Below are positions 1 through 8,943 of a stretch of 52,007 bases of DNA, one piece after another. This DNA is from Mycobacterium sp. (GTDB lineage Bacteria; Actinomycetota; Actinomycetes; Mycobacteriales; Mycobacteriaceae): assembly GCA_031292665.1 (NCBI GenBank), contig JARLGR010000182.1, positions 1 to 52,007 on the forward strand, written 5' to 3'. Under the pieces are notes generated by a model. The model saw only the letters and a list, made by a program, of their open reading frames with translations, was not told where the DNA came from and did no database searches. A program made the position numbers and the translations under genes. The first letter of the stretch is position 1. Each line of letters begins with the position of its first letter.

Positions 1-2
1 CG

Positions 3-131
3 ACCGCGCTCGCTAGTGGGCTGGTGGTCGACCCGACAACTGGTTCCCAGCGGTTCGGTCAGTGGCAAATGTTCGGCCTCGGTATTTCCCTGGTGGGTGC
101 GGCGGTGTACGTCGGCGGCTCCGCCGGCTAA
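3..131 (+). CDS. C-terminal end of a membrane protein gene (partial)
   Basis: An open frame runs in from the left edge and stops at TAA 129-131, giving 42 residues. The tail ends in a hydrophobic stretch (MFGLGISLVGAAVYVGG) that looks like a final transmembrane helix after a short polar loop (LVVDPTTGSQRFGQW). A long inverted repeat starts 7 bases after the stop, which fits a real gene end. The family cannot be named from so little sequence. The alternative is a chance open frame, since other frames are also open here. Confidence 0.45.
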   Translation, partial: TALASGLVVDPTTGSQRFGQWQMFGLGISLVGAAVYVGGSAG

Positions 132-137
132 GAGGCT

Positions 138-200
138 CCTGCGCCGGGCTGGTCATCGGGGCCAGGGAATTCCTGGGAAAAAGATTCGGCCCGGCGCAGG
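138..200. terminator. 12-bp perfect inverted repeat, possible bidirectional terminator
   Basis: CCTGCGCCGGGC (138-149) is repeated in inverse at 189-200 with no mismatch. The 39-base loop holds a second small inverted pair (CCAGG 162-166, CCTGG 172-176). It lies between the end of the plus-strand partial gene and the end of the minus-strand 13E12 remnant, where a shared terminator would be expected. No T tract follows, as is usual in mycobacteria. Confidence 0.4.
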
Positions 201-313
201 GTTTTGAGGTTCCCCGCCAGCTACCATCTGCGCGGTGGTGATTTGCCGACTGTCGGATAACACCGCTCACAGCGCTTGCTCGCAGTCCTGGCATTACCCG
301 CTGTGGACAGCGC

Positions 314-655
314 TCACCTTTCCGACAACGCCCGATAGTCGATATCGCCGGCCGCAAACGCCTTACCGACCCGGGGCAACCGGTCACGCATCGCCACCGC
401 GTACCGCAAATAGCTATGCCCCATCGCCACACTGCAGTGCAGCGCCGCGGCCACCTGGGCGGCTACCGCCTCCCACGCGTCGGCGGTCCACTCCGCCCGC
501 TCCCCAGAATCGCGGCAGCGCAGCACCAACAGCTCCCCGACTGCCAGCAAGCGCTCCGCGGCCGCGCGAGACTCCGCGCGCCCGGCTTCACGCACCCGAT
601 TCAGCAACGCCGCCGACTCCGGCGTCGGACGGGACGCTAACGCGTACTCGAACAT
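314..655 (-). pseudogene. Truncated 13E12-repeat (DUF222) family gene
   Basis: The 113-residue product begins MFEYALASRPTPESA and carries the DUF222 N-terminal signature of mycobacterial 13E12-repeat proteins, including WTADAWEAVAAQVAAAL and DRLPRVGKAFAAGDIDYR. Family members are usually about 400-500 residues and end in an HNH nuclease-like domain. Here similarity stops after DIDYR and the frame ends five residues later, so more than two thirds of the protein is missing. An upstream in-frame start at 718 is possible, but the family start is the MFEY methionine. No clear ribosome site is visible. 13E12 genes occur as dispersed repeats in mycobacterial genomes, so this is most likely a recombination scar. 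Confidence 0.7.
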
Positions 656-1150
656 ATGTGCGAGTCTAGAGACCCCCACCGACACAAATTCTCGTGACGG
701 AAAGGGACACGGCCACAAAAAGTTCGGAGCACCGGCCCGGGCGCACCTGCTCGGGGCCGGCCGCCGCCGCCGCGGCCAAGCGGCAGAACCTGGGTCGCAA
801 GGCCTCCAGCCCGTTCTGTGCCGTGGCGATCAGACGTTCGACCGGCCCTGTGAGCATCGATAAATTGAAATCCACCGCTGGTCTGTGACTCTTGACAAGG
901 TGGACATCATGGGACATCGGCCTGTGACGTGGCTCTGGTCAGGCAGTTTGCTCGCGGGTGGTGCTGGCGCGGTGCGGCGCACCCCGCGTTACGCAATCCG
1001 GGCCGACGATCCCGCTGGCAGTCAACGCCCACTACGGCCAGGGGAAGGCGGAGTTAGGGCCATGCGGTACGTGGTCACCCTCAACAATGTCGATATGTTG
1101 GGGACTGTCCGGTAAACCCGCCGCGGGATACCAATAGTCGTGGCAGACAT
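656..1150. other. Intergenic stretch without a convincing gene
   Basis: These 495 bases contain only short open frames without family signatures or good ribosome sites. The one peculiarity is a plus-strand frame (885-1115) that carries two similar peptides, VTLDKVDIMG near 888 and VTLNNVDMLG near 1072, which look like an old duplication or two ends of a degraded element. With the adjacent 13E12 remnant this looks like decayed accessory DNA. Confidence 0.5.
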
Positions 1151-1369
1151 TCAAATCCCACCCCTCCCTCTGCATCGCGGCGATAGGCCCCCCGGAGAAG
1201 TGTGGTCATTGGGATCCGGGTGACCTGGGCACCACGTGTAGTGATTGAGCGGCGCAGGACCGGGTCGGGCCTGGGCGCTACCCGCGGTCGGCCCCAACCC
1301 GGCTACCGCGACGCAGCCCGACAGCAGCGCCCCAGCAATGATTCGCGTCAGGTTCTGAGCGTTGTTCAT
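1151..1369 (-). CDS. Small exported protein of the mycobacterial 'WCPG' type
   Basis: The 72-residue product starts at ATG 1369 behind a good ribosome site (AGGAAA, 6-base spacing). Residues 1-34 form a signal peptide: a short basic start, a hydrophobic core and an A-Q-A cleavage motif at 32-34. A lipobox-like L-S-G-C (16-19) also falls in the core, so lipidation at Cys19 cannot be excluded. The mature part opens PGPAPLNHYTWCPG, a phrase common in short secreted mycobacterial proteins of unknown function that normally continue with Trp/Asp/His-rich sequence. Here the tail is instead SPGGLSPRCRGRGGI, so it may be divergent or frameshifted. It is divergent from the ABC-F gene. No function can be assigned. 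Confidence 0.65.
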   Translation of the reverse strand: MNNAQNLTRIIAGALLSGCVAVAGLGPTAGSAQARPGPAPLNHYTWCPGHPDPNDHTSPGGLSPRCRGRGGI

Positions 1370-1575
1370 GTCGTGTTTCCTGTTTTGCTGCCGGAAACGA
1401 ATCCCGCCGGACAGTCGGTCGCAGCTAATCGAACTCATATGAGCTGCCGCACACTGCTCGCCAGATCTCCGCGAAACACTTGCGAGATTCTTGCGTCCGT
1501 TCGATGGCCGAAATGAATGGAAGTTGTCGCTTGCCGGCGTCTCCCGGCCGGTCCGGCTGGTTTTGGTCGACACGC

Positions 1576-1581
1576 TAACCT
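1576..1581 (+). promoter_or_regulatory. Candidate -10 element for leaderless ABC-F mRNA
   Basis: TAACCT fits the mycobacterial TAnnnT -10 pattern and ends 7 bases before the GTG at 1589. No Shine-Dalgarno sequence precedes that GTG, so transcription may begin at or next to the start codon. No clear -35 is visible. Confidence 0.4.
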
Positions 1582-1588
1582 CGGCCCG

Positions 1589-3367
1589 GTGGCGCACCTA
1601 CTGGGGGCCGAGGCCGTACACCTGCAATACCCGACCCAGGTCGTCTTCGAATCGGTCACGCTCGGGGTCAACGACGGCGCCCGCATCGGGATCGTGGGGC
1701 GAAACGGCGACGGCAAGTCGAGCCTGCTCGGCCTGCTGACCGGTCAACTGCAACCGCACTCCGGACGGGTCACCCGTCGCACCGGATTGCGGGTGGGCGC
1801 GCTGAGCCAGGCCGACGTCCTGGACCCGGACCGCACCGTGAGCTGGACGCTCGTCGGCGACCAGCCCGACCACCAATGGGCGGGTGACGCGCGTATCCGC
1901 GACGTGGTCGGCGGCCTGGTGTCCGACATCGGCTGGGACGCAACAATATCCACGCTCAGCGGCGGCCAGCGCCGGCGGGTGCAGCTGGCCAGGTTACTGG
2001 CCGGCGATTGGGACGTCATCGCCCTCGACGAGCCCACCAACCATCTGGACATCGAAGGCATCACCTGGCTGGTCGGCCACCTGAAGCAACGCTGGGCGCG
2101 CAACACCGGCGGGCTGCTGCTGGTGACGCACGATCGCTGGTTCCTCGACGAGGTCGCCACCATGACCTGGGAGGTGCACGACGGGATCGTCGAGCCGTTT
2201 GAGGGCGGGTACGCGGCTTACGTGCTGCAGCGCGTCGAGCGCGACCGGATGGCCGCCGCCTCCGAGGCCAAGCGGCAGAACCTGATGCGCAAAGAGCTGG
2301 CCTGGCTCCGCCGCGGCGCCCCCGCGCGGACCTCGAAGCCCAGATTTCGCATCGAGGCCGCCAATCAACTGATCGCCGACGTGCCGCCGCTGCGCAATAG
2401 CGTCGAGCTGGCCAAGCTGGCCACCGCGCGGCTCGGAAAAGACGTCATCGACCTGCTCGACGTGTCGGTCTCGTTTGACGACCATCCGGTGCTGCGCGAT
2501 GTCGAATGGCGCATCGCCCCCGGCGAACGCACCGGCATCGTCGGAGCCAACGGCGCCGGCAAGTCCACCCTGCTCGGCTTGATCGCCGGCACCATCGCGC
2601 CGGACTCCGGACGCGTCAAGCGCGGGAAGACGGTTCGGTTGGCGGTGCTCGACCAGCAAACCGAAAGCCTGGCGGCGGTCGCCGACGACCGCATCGCGGA
2701 CGTGCTGGGCGGCCTGCGCGACGGCTACCAGGTCGACGACCGCGAGGTGACCCCGACCCAGCTGCTGGAGCGACTCGGGTTCGATCGCGGGCAACTGTCC
2801 GCTCGCGTGAGCGATCTATCCGGGGGTCAACGACGGCGGTTGCAGCTGATGCTCACCCTGCTGGCCGAGCCCAACGTGTTGTTGCTCGACGAGCCGACCA
2901 ACGACGTCGACACCGACATGCTGACAGCGATGGAGGATCTGCTCGACTCGTGGGCGGGCACGCTGATCGTCGTCTCCCACGACCGGTACCTGCTCGAGCG
3001 GGTCACCGACCAGCAGTACGCGGTCCTCGACGGGCGGTTGCGGCATCTGCCCGGCGGTATCGACGAATACCTGCGGCTGGCGGCGCATCGGACGAGCACA
3101 ACGCCCACGGAGCCATCGGCACCGCGCGTCGAGCCACACGGCATGTCGGGAGCGGAGCGCCGGGCCGCCGAAAAGGAGCTGGCCGCGGTCGACCGCCAAC
3201 TCGCCCGGTTGGCCGAGCGGATCAAGGCCAAACACATCGACATGGCCGAGCATGACCAGTCCGACCACGTCGGCATCACGCGGCTCAGCCAAGAGTTGCG
3301 CGCGCTCGAAGACGAGGTCGCCGCGACGGAGGGCCGCTGGCTGGGGCTGTCGGAGACGCTCGAATGA
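1589..3367 (+). CDS. ABC-F family ATPase (Uup-like), macrolide-resistance-type annotation
   Basis: The 592-residue protein has two ABC domains in tandem and no membrane segment, the plan of ABC-F proteins. These act on ribosomes or nucleic acids rather than as transporters. First domain: Walker A GRNGDGKSS (about 37), signature LSGGQ (about 123), Walker B with DEPTNHLD (about 145). Second domain: GANGAGKST (about 320), LSGGQ (about 409), DEPTNDVD (about 431). The C-terminus (about 505-592) is a charged coiled coil as in Uup. GTG 1589 is chosen because similarity begins just after it and a TAnnnT motif precedes it. In M. tuberculosis H37Rv the homologue is split into Rv1668c and Rv1667c; here it is whole. 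It lies 16 bases upstream of CYP139, so the two are probably co-transcribed. Self-protection against a product of the polyketide locus is possible but unproven. Confidence 0.85.
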   Translation: MAHLLGAEAVHLQYPTQVVFESVTLGVNDGARIGIVGRNGDGKSSLLGLLTGQLQPHSGRVTRRTGLRVGALSQADVLDPDRTVSWTLVGDQPDHQWAGDARIRDVVGGLVSDIGWDATISTLSGGQRRRVQLARLLAGDWDVIALDEPTNHLDIEGITWLVGHLKQRWARNTGGLLLVTHDRWFLDEVATMTWEVHDGIVEPFEGGYAAYVLQRVERDRMAAASEAKRQNLMRKELAWLRRGAPARTSKPRFRIEAANQLIADVPPLRNSVELAKLATARLGKDVIDLLDVSVSFDDHPVLRDVEWRIAPGERTGIVGANGAGKSTLLGLIAGTIAPDSGRVKRGKTVRLAVLDQQTESLAAVADDRIADVLGGLRDGYQVDDREVTPTQLLERLGFDRGQLSARVSDLSGGQRRRLQLMLTLLAEPNVLLLDEPTNDVDTDMLTAMEDLLDSWAGTLIVVSHDRYLLERVTDQQYAVLDGRLRHLPGGIDEYLRLAAHRTSTTPTEPSAPRVEPHGMSGAERRAAEKELAAVDRQLARLAERIKAKHIDMAEHDQSDHVGITRLSQELRALEDEVAATEGRWLGLSETLE

Positions 3368-3383
3368 CCGGAGAGTGTATGCC

Positions 3384-4733
3384 GTGAGAAGACCGCCTTG
3401 TCAGCCGGTGCCGTACCGTCCCGGCGAAGTTTTGCTCGCGCTGTATCGGCGACGGGGTCCGGTCATCAATTCCGGAGTCGGGCGACACGGCTTCACCTAT
3501 CTGCTGGGGCCCGAGGCGAACAAGTTCGTGTTTGCCAACGCCGACGCGTTCAGCTGGCGCGAGACGTTTCAAAATCTGGCCCTGGTGGACGGGCCCACCG
3601 CGCTGATCGTCAGCGACGGGGACGACCATCGGCGCCGGCGCAGCGTCGTGGCGCCCGGGCTGCGTCACCGGCAGGTTCAGAACTACGTGCAGATCATGGT
3701 CTCCTCTGTCGACACCGTTATCGACGGCTGGCGGCCGGGGCAGCGACTGGACATTTACCAAGAGTGCCGCTCCGCGGTCCGGCGCAGCACCGCCGAAAGT
3801 CTCTTCGGCCCGCGCATAGCCGCCCACTCGGATTTCCTCGGCGAGCAACTCCAGCCCTTGCTGGACCTGACCCACCAGCTCCCGCAGGTGGTGCAGCTGC
3901 AACAGCGGGTCAACGCACCGGGCTGGCGGCGGGCTATGGTCGCCCGGAGACGCATCGACGACCTCATCGACACCCAGATCGCCGAGGCCCGCGCCGACCC
4001 CAGGCCCGACGACCATATGTTGAACATGCTGATCAACGGCCGCGGCGACGAGGGCTATTCGTTGAGTGCCAACGAAATTCGTGATCAGATCAGCTCGCTC
4101 ATCGCCGCCGGCTACGAGACCACCAGCGGCGCGCTGGCGTGGGCGATCTTCACGCTGCTGTCCCTGCCGGGCGCCTGGGACACCGCCGCCGAGGAAGTGC
4201 GTCGCGTGCTCGCTGGAAGGCCGCCAACCGCGGCGGACCTGGACGCGCTGACCTACGTCAGCGGCGTCGTCCAAGAGACGCTTCGGCTGTACCCGCCGGG
4301 TGTCATCTCCGCCCGCAGGGTGATGCGTGACCTTTCGTTCGACGGGCACACCATCCGAGCCGGCCGACTGCTGATCTTCAGCCCGTACGTCACCCACCGA
4401 CTGCCCGAGTTGTGGCCTGACCCGACAGAATTTCGGCCGCGGCGGTGGGACCCCGGCTCTGCGGAATATCGCAGGCCCGCACCGCACGAATTCATTCCGT
4501 TCAGCGGGGGCTTGCATCGGTGTATCGGATCGGTCATGGCCACCACCGAGCTGACGGTCATGCTTGCCCGGCTGGTCGCCAGGACCACGTTGCGGTTGCC
4601 GGCTCAGCGGATCCGCCCTGGCAATGTCGCCGCGCTACGCCCCAAGCCCGGACTGACCGTCGAGATCGTCGATTCAATGCCAGCGCAGCAGCACCAGTTC
4701 GGAGCAGAACCCGGGACCGATCGCGAGCATTAG
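3384..4733 (+). CDS. cyp139A1: Cytochrome P450 CYP139 family
   Basis: The 449-residue P450 has the I-helix oxygen-activation motif AGYETTSG (about 243), the K-helix ExxR as ETLR (about 297) and the heme loop [10 protein letters not shown], with the axial cysteine at residue 380. Sequence and position (convergent with pks11) match M. tuberculosis Rv1666c, CYP139A1. GTG 3384 is chosen because GGAGAG lies 8 bases upstream; a GTG three codons earlier sits on that site. There is no membrane anchor, so a soluble enzyme fed by ferredoxin is expected. Its substrate is not known from sequence; conserved linkage to the pks genes suggests hydroxylation of a polyketide product. The last 20 codons overlap the 3' end of pks11 on the other strand and add a tail ([10 protein letters not shown]) beyond the usual P450 end. 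Confidence 0.9.
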   Translation: MRRPPCQPVPYRPGEVLLALYRRRGPVINSGVGRHGFTYLLGPEANKFVFANADAFSWRETFQNLALVDGPTALIVSDGDDHRRRRSVVAPGLRHRQVQNYVQIMVSSVDTVIDGWRPGQRLDIYQECRSAVRRSTAESLFGPRIAAHSDFLGEQLQPLLDLTHQLPQVVQLQQRVNAPGWRRAMVARRRIDDLIDTQIAEARADPRPDDHMLNMLINGRGDEGYSLSANEIRDQISSLIAAGYETTSGALAWAIFTLLSLPGAWDTAAEEVRRVLAGRPPTAADLDALTYVSGVVQETLRLYPPGVISARRVMRDLSFDGHTIRAGRLLIFSPYVTHRLPELWPDPTEFRPRRWDPGSAEYRRPAPHEFIPFSGGLHRCIGSVMATTELTVMLARLVARTTLRLPAQRIRPGNVAALRPKPGLTVEIVDSMPAQQHQFGAEPGTDREH

Positions 4734-5735
4734 GCCTGGGCTGCCGCTGGGCGGCGGTTTGGCGATGGTGTCCCGCAGGATGTGCAACACCGAGGCCGAC
4801 GAGAGATTGCCGATCTCACCCAGCGAGCGCCAGGTCAACTCGAGCGCATCGTCCGGCAGGTCGAGGCTGGTGGCGATCGCGTCGATGACTTTGGGACCAC
4901 CGGGATGGCACACCCACGCGCCGATGTCGTCCTTCGTCAGCCCGTGCGCGGCCAGGAAGCCGTTGACGTCGTCGGCCAGGTAACGGTCGACAACGTCCGT
5001 GAGCTCCGGGGACAGCACGGGCTGCGGCCCGGCAGAGCCGACGTTCCAGCCCATGATGTGCAGCGAGTCGGGATAGAGGCGGCTGCGCGAGTCGAGGATG
5101 TCGGGGCCGTCGACACGCAGCTCGTTGGCGCGACGTCGCCCGACGGCCACCACCGCGGCGGCGCCGTCCCCGAACATGGCACTGCCCACCAACCCCGACA
5201 CCGTCGGTTTGACCGCCGGGTACGTGAGCGAACACAGCTCGACCGAGATCAGGACCGCGACGCCGTCGGGGGCGCCCTGCAGGTAGTCGTGCAGGCGGGC
5301 CACCCCCGCCGCGCCGGCCACACAGCCAAGGCCGTAGAGCGGCATCCGGCGCACGTCCGGTCGCAAGCCGAGTCGCCCGGCGATGCGGGCGTCCAGCGAC
5401 GGCACCGCAACCCCGGTGACCGTCGTCGTCGTGATCATGTCGATGTCCTGCAGTTGCAGGCCCGCCTCGTCGAGGGCACCCAGCAGCGCTTCGCAGCCGA
5501 GGTCGACGGCGCTCTCGATGAAGACCTCGTTGGCCTCACCGAAGTCGGTGATCGACGAGTAGCGCTCCAGGGGCAGGACGAAGTGGCGACTGCTGACCCT
5601 CGCCGCGGCGTGCAGGCGCCGAACGATCTCTTCGTGCGGCTTGAGTTCGGGAAACTCGACGAACTGATCGGTGATCTCGCTTTGGCTGTATCGGCGCGGT
5701 GGTAACGCACCGAACACACCGGCGATGACGCTCAT
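4674..5735 (-). CDS. pks11: Type III polyketide synthase Pks11 (chalcone synthase-like)
   Basis: The 353-residue enzyme has the same length as M. tuberculosis Pks11 and the full type III catalytic triad: Cys138 in [10 protein letters not shown], His277 in CHPGGPKV and Asn310 in [10 protein letters not shown]. Such enzymes extend acyl thioesters with malonyl-CoA and cyclise them; M. tuberculosis Pks11 and Pks18 make alkylpyrones from long acyl-CoA in vitro. It is the last gene of the minus-strand pks block, 129 bases after pks9, with a candidate promoter of its own. Its 3' end overlaps CYP139 tail to tail by 60 bases. It closely resembles pks10 at the other end of the cluster, with the triad at identical positions. 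The starter substrate cannot be read from sequence; transfer from an ACP is an inference from context. Confidence 0.92.
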   Translation of the reverse strand: MSVIAGVFGALPPRRYSQSEITDQFVEFPELKPHEEIVRRLHAAARVSSRHFVLPLERYSSITDFGEANEVFIESAVDLGCEALLGALDEAGLQLQDIDMITTTTVTGVAVPSLDARIAGRLGLRPDVRRMPLYGLGCVAGAAGVARLHDYLQGAPDGVAVLISVELCSLTYPAVKPTVSGLVGSAMFGDGAAAVVAVGRRRANELRVDGPDILDSRSRLYPDSLHIMGWNVGSAGPQPVLSPELTDVVDRYLADDVNGFLAAHGLTKDDIGAWVCHPGGPKVIDAIATSLDLPDDALELTWRSLGEIGNLSSASVLHILRDTIAKPPPSGSPGLMLAIGPGFCSELVLLRWH

Positions 5736-5761
5736 ATCCCTACTCTCTTAGGTCGTCCCTA

Positions 5762-5789
5762 AATGTAAAGGTTCTGGCCGGCGCCGCAA
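5762..5789 (-). promoter_or_regulatory. Candidate internal promoter for pks11
   Basis: Read on the minus strand, TTGCGG (5789-5784) and TACATT (5767-5762) are 16 bases apart and fit a weak -35 and a TAnnnT -10. Predicted transcription start is near 5755, about 20 bases before the pks11 ATG. The 129-base pks9-pks11 gap is the largest within the pks block, which leaves room for separate control. Confidence 0.3.
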
Positions 5790-5864
5790 AAACCGTTGGT
5801 ATTCAACATCTGTCTAACTACCCCCCTGCGGCACCTCGTGTGATCGGCTCGCGCACGGCTTTCG

Positions 5865-8800
5865 TCATTCGACGTCATCGGGCTCACCGCGCTTGAGGGC
5901 CAAAGCTATTAACGCATCGGCGCTGAGTGAGTCGATCAAGTCGTCGCTCACGGTCGGATCGGTAAGCGACCCCTCGGAGTCGCCGGCCAGCAGTAGCAGT
6001 TGGTCGAGCAATCCCGTTCTTCGAAGTTCGTGGATCGGAATCTTTGTCAGCAAAGACCGAATCGTCTCGTCGTCGTCCTCCTCCTCCTTCCGGCGGCCGT
6101 GGAGCAGTTGGTCTCCGAGGTGGTCGGCGAGCGCCACCGGGTTCGGGTAGTCAAAAATGGCGGTTCGCGCCACGGTCAGCCCGGTATCGGCCGAAAGGCG
6201 GTCACGCAATTCGACTCCTGTCAACGAGTCAAAACCCAGGTCCGCGAAGGCACGCTCGGGATCCACCGCCCGACGGTCGGGGTGGCCCAGCACGTCCGCG
6301 GCATGCGCGCTCACCAACTCGACCAGTTGCCGACGCCGGTCGTCGGGCTCCAGGCGTTGCAGCCGCCCGGCCAGTTCGGCGGGCCTCGTCGCGGCCGGGC
6401 GCACCGGCTCCGATTTGACGTCCAGCCAATACCGTTGCCGCTCAAACGCATACGTCGGCAAGGGGATCCGGCGCCCGCCGCCCAGTACCTTTGCCCAGTC
6501 GACGCTGGCGCCGTCCGCGAACAGGCGGCCCGCGGCCGTCAAAAGCGAGTCGATCTCGGGGCGGTCTTTGGTCATCGTGACCACTGACACCGGCCCCTGA
6601 GTCGTCAGGGACTGCTCCACGGCGGTGCTCAGCCCGCCGCCGGGACCCACCTCGACGAACCTCGTGACGCCCAGCGACTCGGCGGCCCGCACGCCATCGG
6701 CGAACCGTACCGGGGCGCGCACGTGCTCGATCCAGTACTGCGCCGACCCGTACCCCGGTCCCGCTACTTGCCCAGAAGTATTGACTATGAGCGGGATTCG
6801 CGGCTCGGCGATTGCCACATCGGCCACCACAGCAGCGAAGTCTTCGATCATCGGCTCCATCAGCGGTGAATGAAACGCATGGGAGACCGCCAGTCGGTGC
6901 GCCCGCCTGCCCTGCCGCTCGAAGGTCTGCGCGAAGGCTCCCACCGAGGCCTCGGCGCCGGAGACCACCACCGCGTTGGGACCGTTGACCGCCGCGATGC
7001 TGACGCCCTCGGTGAGCAGCGGGGCCACTTCGGCCTCTCCGGCGGCCACCGCAACCATCACCCCACCCGCGGGCAACTCGGCCATCAATCGCCCCCGCGC
7101 GGCGACCAGCTTGGCCGCGTCCGCCAGCGACAACACCCCTGACACGTAAGCCGCGGCGATCTCGCCTACCGAATGGCCCATCACCACATCCGGGGTCACG
7201 CCCCAGTGTTCCAGCAACGCCGCCAACGCCACCTCGACGGCGAACAGCGCCGGCTGCGCAAATTCGGTGCTGTGCAGGGCCGCTGCGTCCCCGATGACCT
7301 GCGCGAGCGGGACCCGCAGGTGCTCATCCAGCGCCTTGGCGGCTTCGTCGAAGGCGCGGGCAAACGCGGGGAAACGGGCATACAGTTCAGCCCCCATCCC
7401 CTGCCGCTGCGCCCCCTGGCCGGGGAACACGAACACGGTCTGCGCCGCCGGGCGGGCCCGGCCCGCCACGACGTCCGCACCGGGATGCCCCGAAGCCAAC
7501 CCCGCCAGCCCCGCATTGAGGGTGTCGCGGTCGGCGCCCACAATCACCGCTCGATGCTCGAAGTGAGTTCGCGTCGTCGCCAACGACCACGCCACGTCGC
7601 CCACGGGTCGGTCCGGGTCGTCTGACGCGTGCTCCAGCAACCGGGCCGCCTGATTGGCCAACGCCCGCTCCGAGCGCGCGGTCACCACCCAGGCCACGGG
7701 CCCGAACGTCGTTGGCGCATTCTGGGGTCGCGCGGGCGGTTCCTCGATGATCACATGGGCGTTCGTCCCACCCATCCCGAACGACGACACTCCGGCGCGT
7801 CGGGGCCCGTCGCCCGCCGGCCACGGCGTCGGAGTGGTGTTGACCTGCAGCCCGAGGCGTCCGAGGTCGATGGCGGGGTTGACGTGGTTGAGAGTCGGCG
7901 GGATGACGGCGTTGTCGGTGGCCAGGACGGCCTTGAGCAGACCCGCGATCCCCGCGGCGCTCCCGGTGTGGCCGATGTTGGTCTTGACCGACCCGAGGAT
8001 GACGGGATGATCGCTACGCCGGGCGAACACCTCCCCCAGGGCCTTCGCCTCGACCGGATCGCCGACCGGGGTGCCGGTGCCGTGGCCCTCGATGTAGTCG
8101 ATGTCGTCGCTATCCAGGCCGGCGCTCGCCAGGGCGCGCCGGATGACGTCGGCTTGCCCGGCCAGGGAGGGCGCGGTCGGCCCGGCAGCGCTGTGCCCGG
8201 TGTTGCCGGCCGCGCTGCCCCGGATGATTGCGCGGATCGGGTCCCCGTCGTCCAGGGCGGCCCGTAATGGCTTCAGCAACACCAGACCCGCGCCTTCGCT
8301 GCGCACGTAACCGTCCGCCCGTGAGTCGAAGGCATAGGTGTGGCCGGATGTCGACCTTGCACCGAATTCGTCTTCAAGCAAGGCGGTTTCGGCTGCCGCG
8401 TTGAGGTGCACCCCGCCGGCGATCGCGAGCTTCGATTCCCCTCTACGAAGGCTTTCGCAGGCCAAGTGCACCGCAACCAACGACGAAGATTGGCCGGAGT
8501 CGACGGCCATGCTGGGGCCGTGCAGGCCGAATGCGTAGGAGATCCGGTTGGCGATCATGCCGCGGCTGATGCCGGTGAACGAGTGATGATCGACGTCGCC
8601 GGCGGTGTCGCGGAGCGTCAAGAGGGCATAGTCGTCGGTCATCGCTCCGAGGTAGACGGCGACCTGTTGTCCGCGTAGCGCTTCGGGCACCACGAACGCG
8701 TCCTCGAGCAACTCCCAGGTCAGTTCGAGCGCGAGCCGCTGCCGGGGGTCCATGGCGCGGGCTTCGCGAGGCGACACGTTGAAGAAGTCGGCATCGAAAG

Positions 8801-8936
8801 CGGCGACGTCGTCGAGCCGCCGAGTGGCTTCGCGTCCGTCGTGCACCAGACGCCAGAAGTCCGTCGGGTTGGCCGCCGCGGGGAATCTGCACGCGAGCCC
8901 GATGACTGCCGCGTCCGCCGGTCGCACACCACTCAT
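5865..8936 (-). CDS. pks9: Type I polyketide synthase Pks9: KSQ-AT-ACP loading module
   Basis: The 1023-residue protein has a KS (about 10-395), AT (about 500-790) and ACP (Ser in LGFDSLTGVEL, about 904). The KS catalytic cysteine is replaced by glutamine: the motif reads VDSGQSSSLVA with Gln149, while both His motifs (EGHGTGT, NIGHTG) remain. This is the KSQ signature of loading modules, which decarboxylate malonyl-ACP to an acetyl starter. The AT has GHSVG (about 586) and HAFH (about 686), the malonyl pattern. No N-terminal docking coil precedes the KS, while the C-terminus (about 950-1023) is acidic and then helical (IDSLSADALIALALKR), like a docking domain that donates to another protein. 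ATG 8936, 7 bases after the pks8 stop, is chosen over upstream frames inside pks8. M. tuberculosis Pks9 is similar in size (1017 residues). Confidence 0.9.
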   Translation of the reverse strand: MSGVRPADAAVIGLACRFPAAANPTDFWRLVHDGREATRRLDDVAAFDADFFNVSPREARAMDPRQRLALELTWELLEDAFVVPEALRGQQVAVYLGAMTDDYALLTLRDTAGDVDHHSFTGISRGMIANRISYAFGLHGPSMAVDSGQSSSLVAVHLACESLRRGESKLAIAGGVHLNAAAETALLEDEFGARSTSGHTYAFDSRADGYVRSEGAGLVLLKPLRAALDDGDPIRAIIRGSAAGNTGHSAAGPTAPSLAGQADVIRRALASAGLDSDDIDYIEGHGTGTPVGDPVEAKALGEVFARRSDHPVILGSVKTNIGHTGSAAGIAGLLKAVLATDNAVIPPTLNHVNPAIDLGRLGLQVNTTPTPWPAGDGPRRAGVSSFGMGGTNAHVIIEEPPARPQNAPTTFGPVAWVVTARSERALANQAARLLEHASDDPDRPVGDVAWSLATTRTHFEHRAVIVGADRDTLNAGLAGLASGHPGADVVAGRARPAAQTVFVFPGQGAQRQGMGAELYARFPAFARAFDEAAKALDEHLRVPLAQVIGDAAALHSTEFAQPALFAVEVALAALLEHWGVTPDVVMGHSVGEIAAAYVSGVLSLADAAKLVAARGRLMAELPAGGVMVAVAAGEAEVAPLLTEGVSIAAVNGPNAVVVSGAEASVGAFAQTFERQGRRAHRLAVSHAFHSPLMEPMIEDFAAVVADVAIAEPRIPLIVNTSGQVAGPGYGSAQYWIEHVRAPVRFADGVRAAESLGVTRFVEVGPGGGLSTAVEQSLTTQGPVSVVTMTKDRPEIDSLLTAAGRLFADGASVDWAKVLGGGRRIPLPTYAFERQRYWLDVKSEPVRPAATRPAELAGRLQRLEPDDRRRQLVELVSAHAADVLGHPDRRAVDPERAFADLGFDSLTGVELRDRLSADTGLTVARTAIFDYPNPVALADHLGDQLLHGRRKEEEDDDETIRSLLTKIPIHELRRTGLLDQLLLLAGDSEGSLTDPTVSDDLIDSLSADALIALALKRGEPDDVE

Positions 8937-8943
8937 AACGACA

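Noticed and set aside
3285..4517. Minus-strand open frame (410 codons) opposite CYP139
   Set aside because: The heme and I-helix motifs prove the plus strand.
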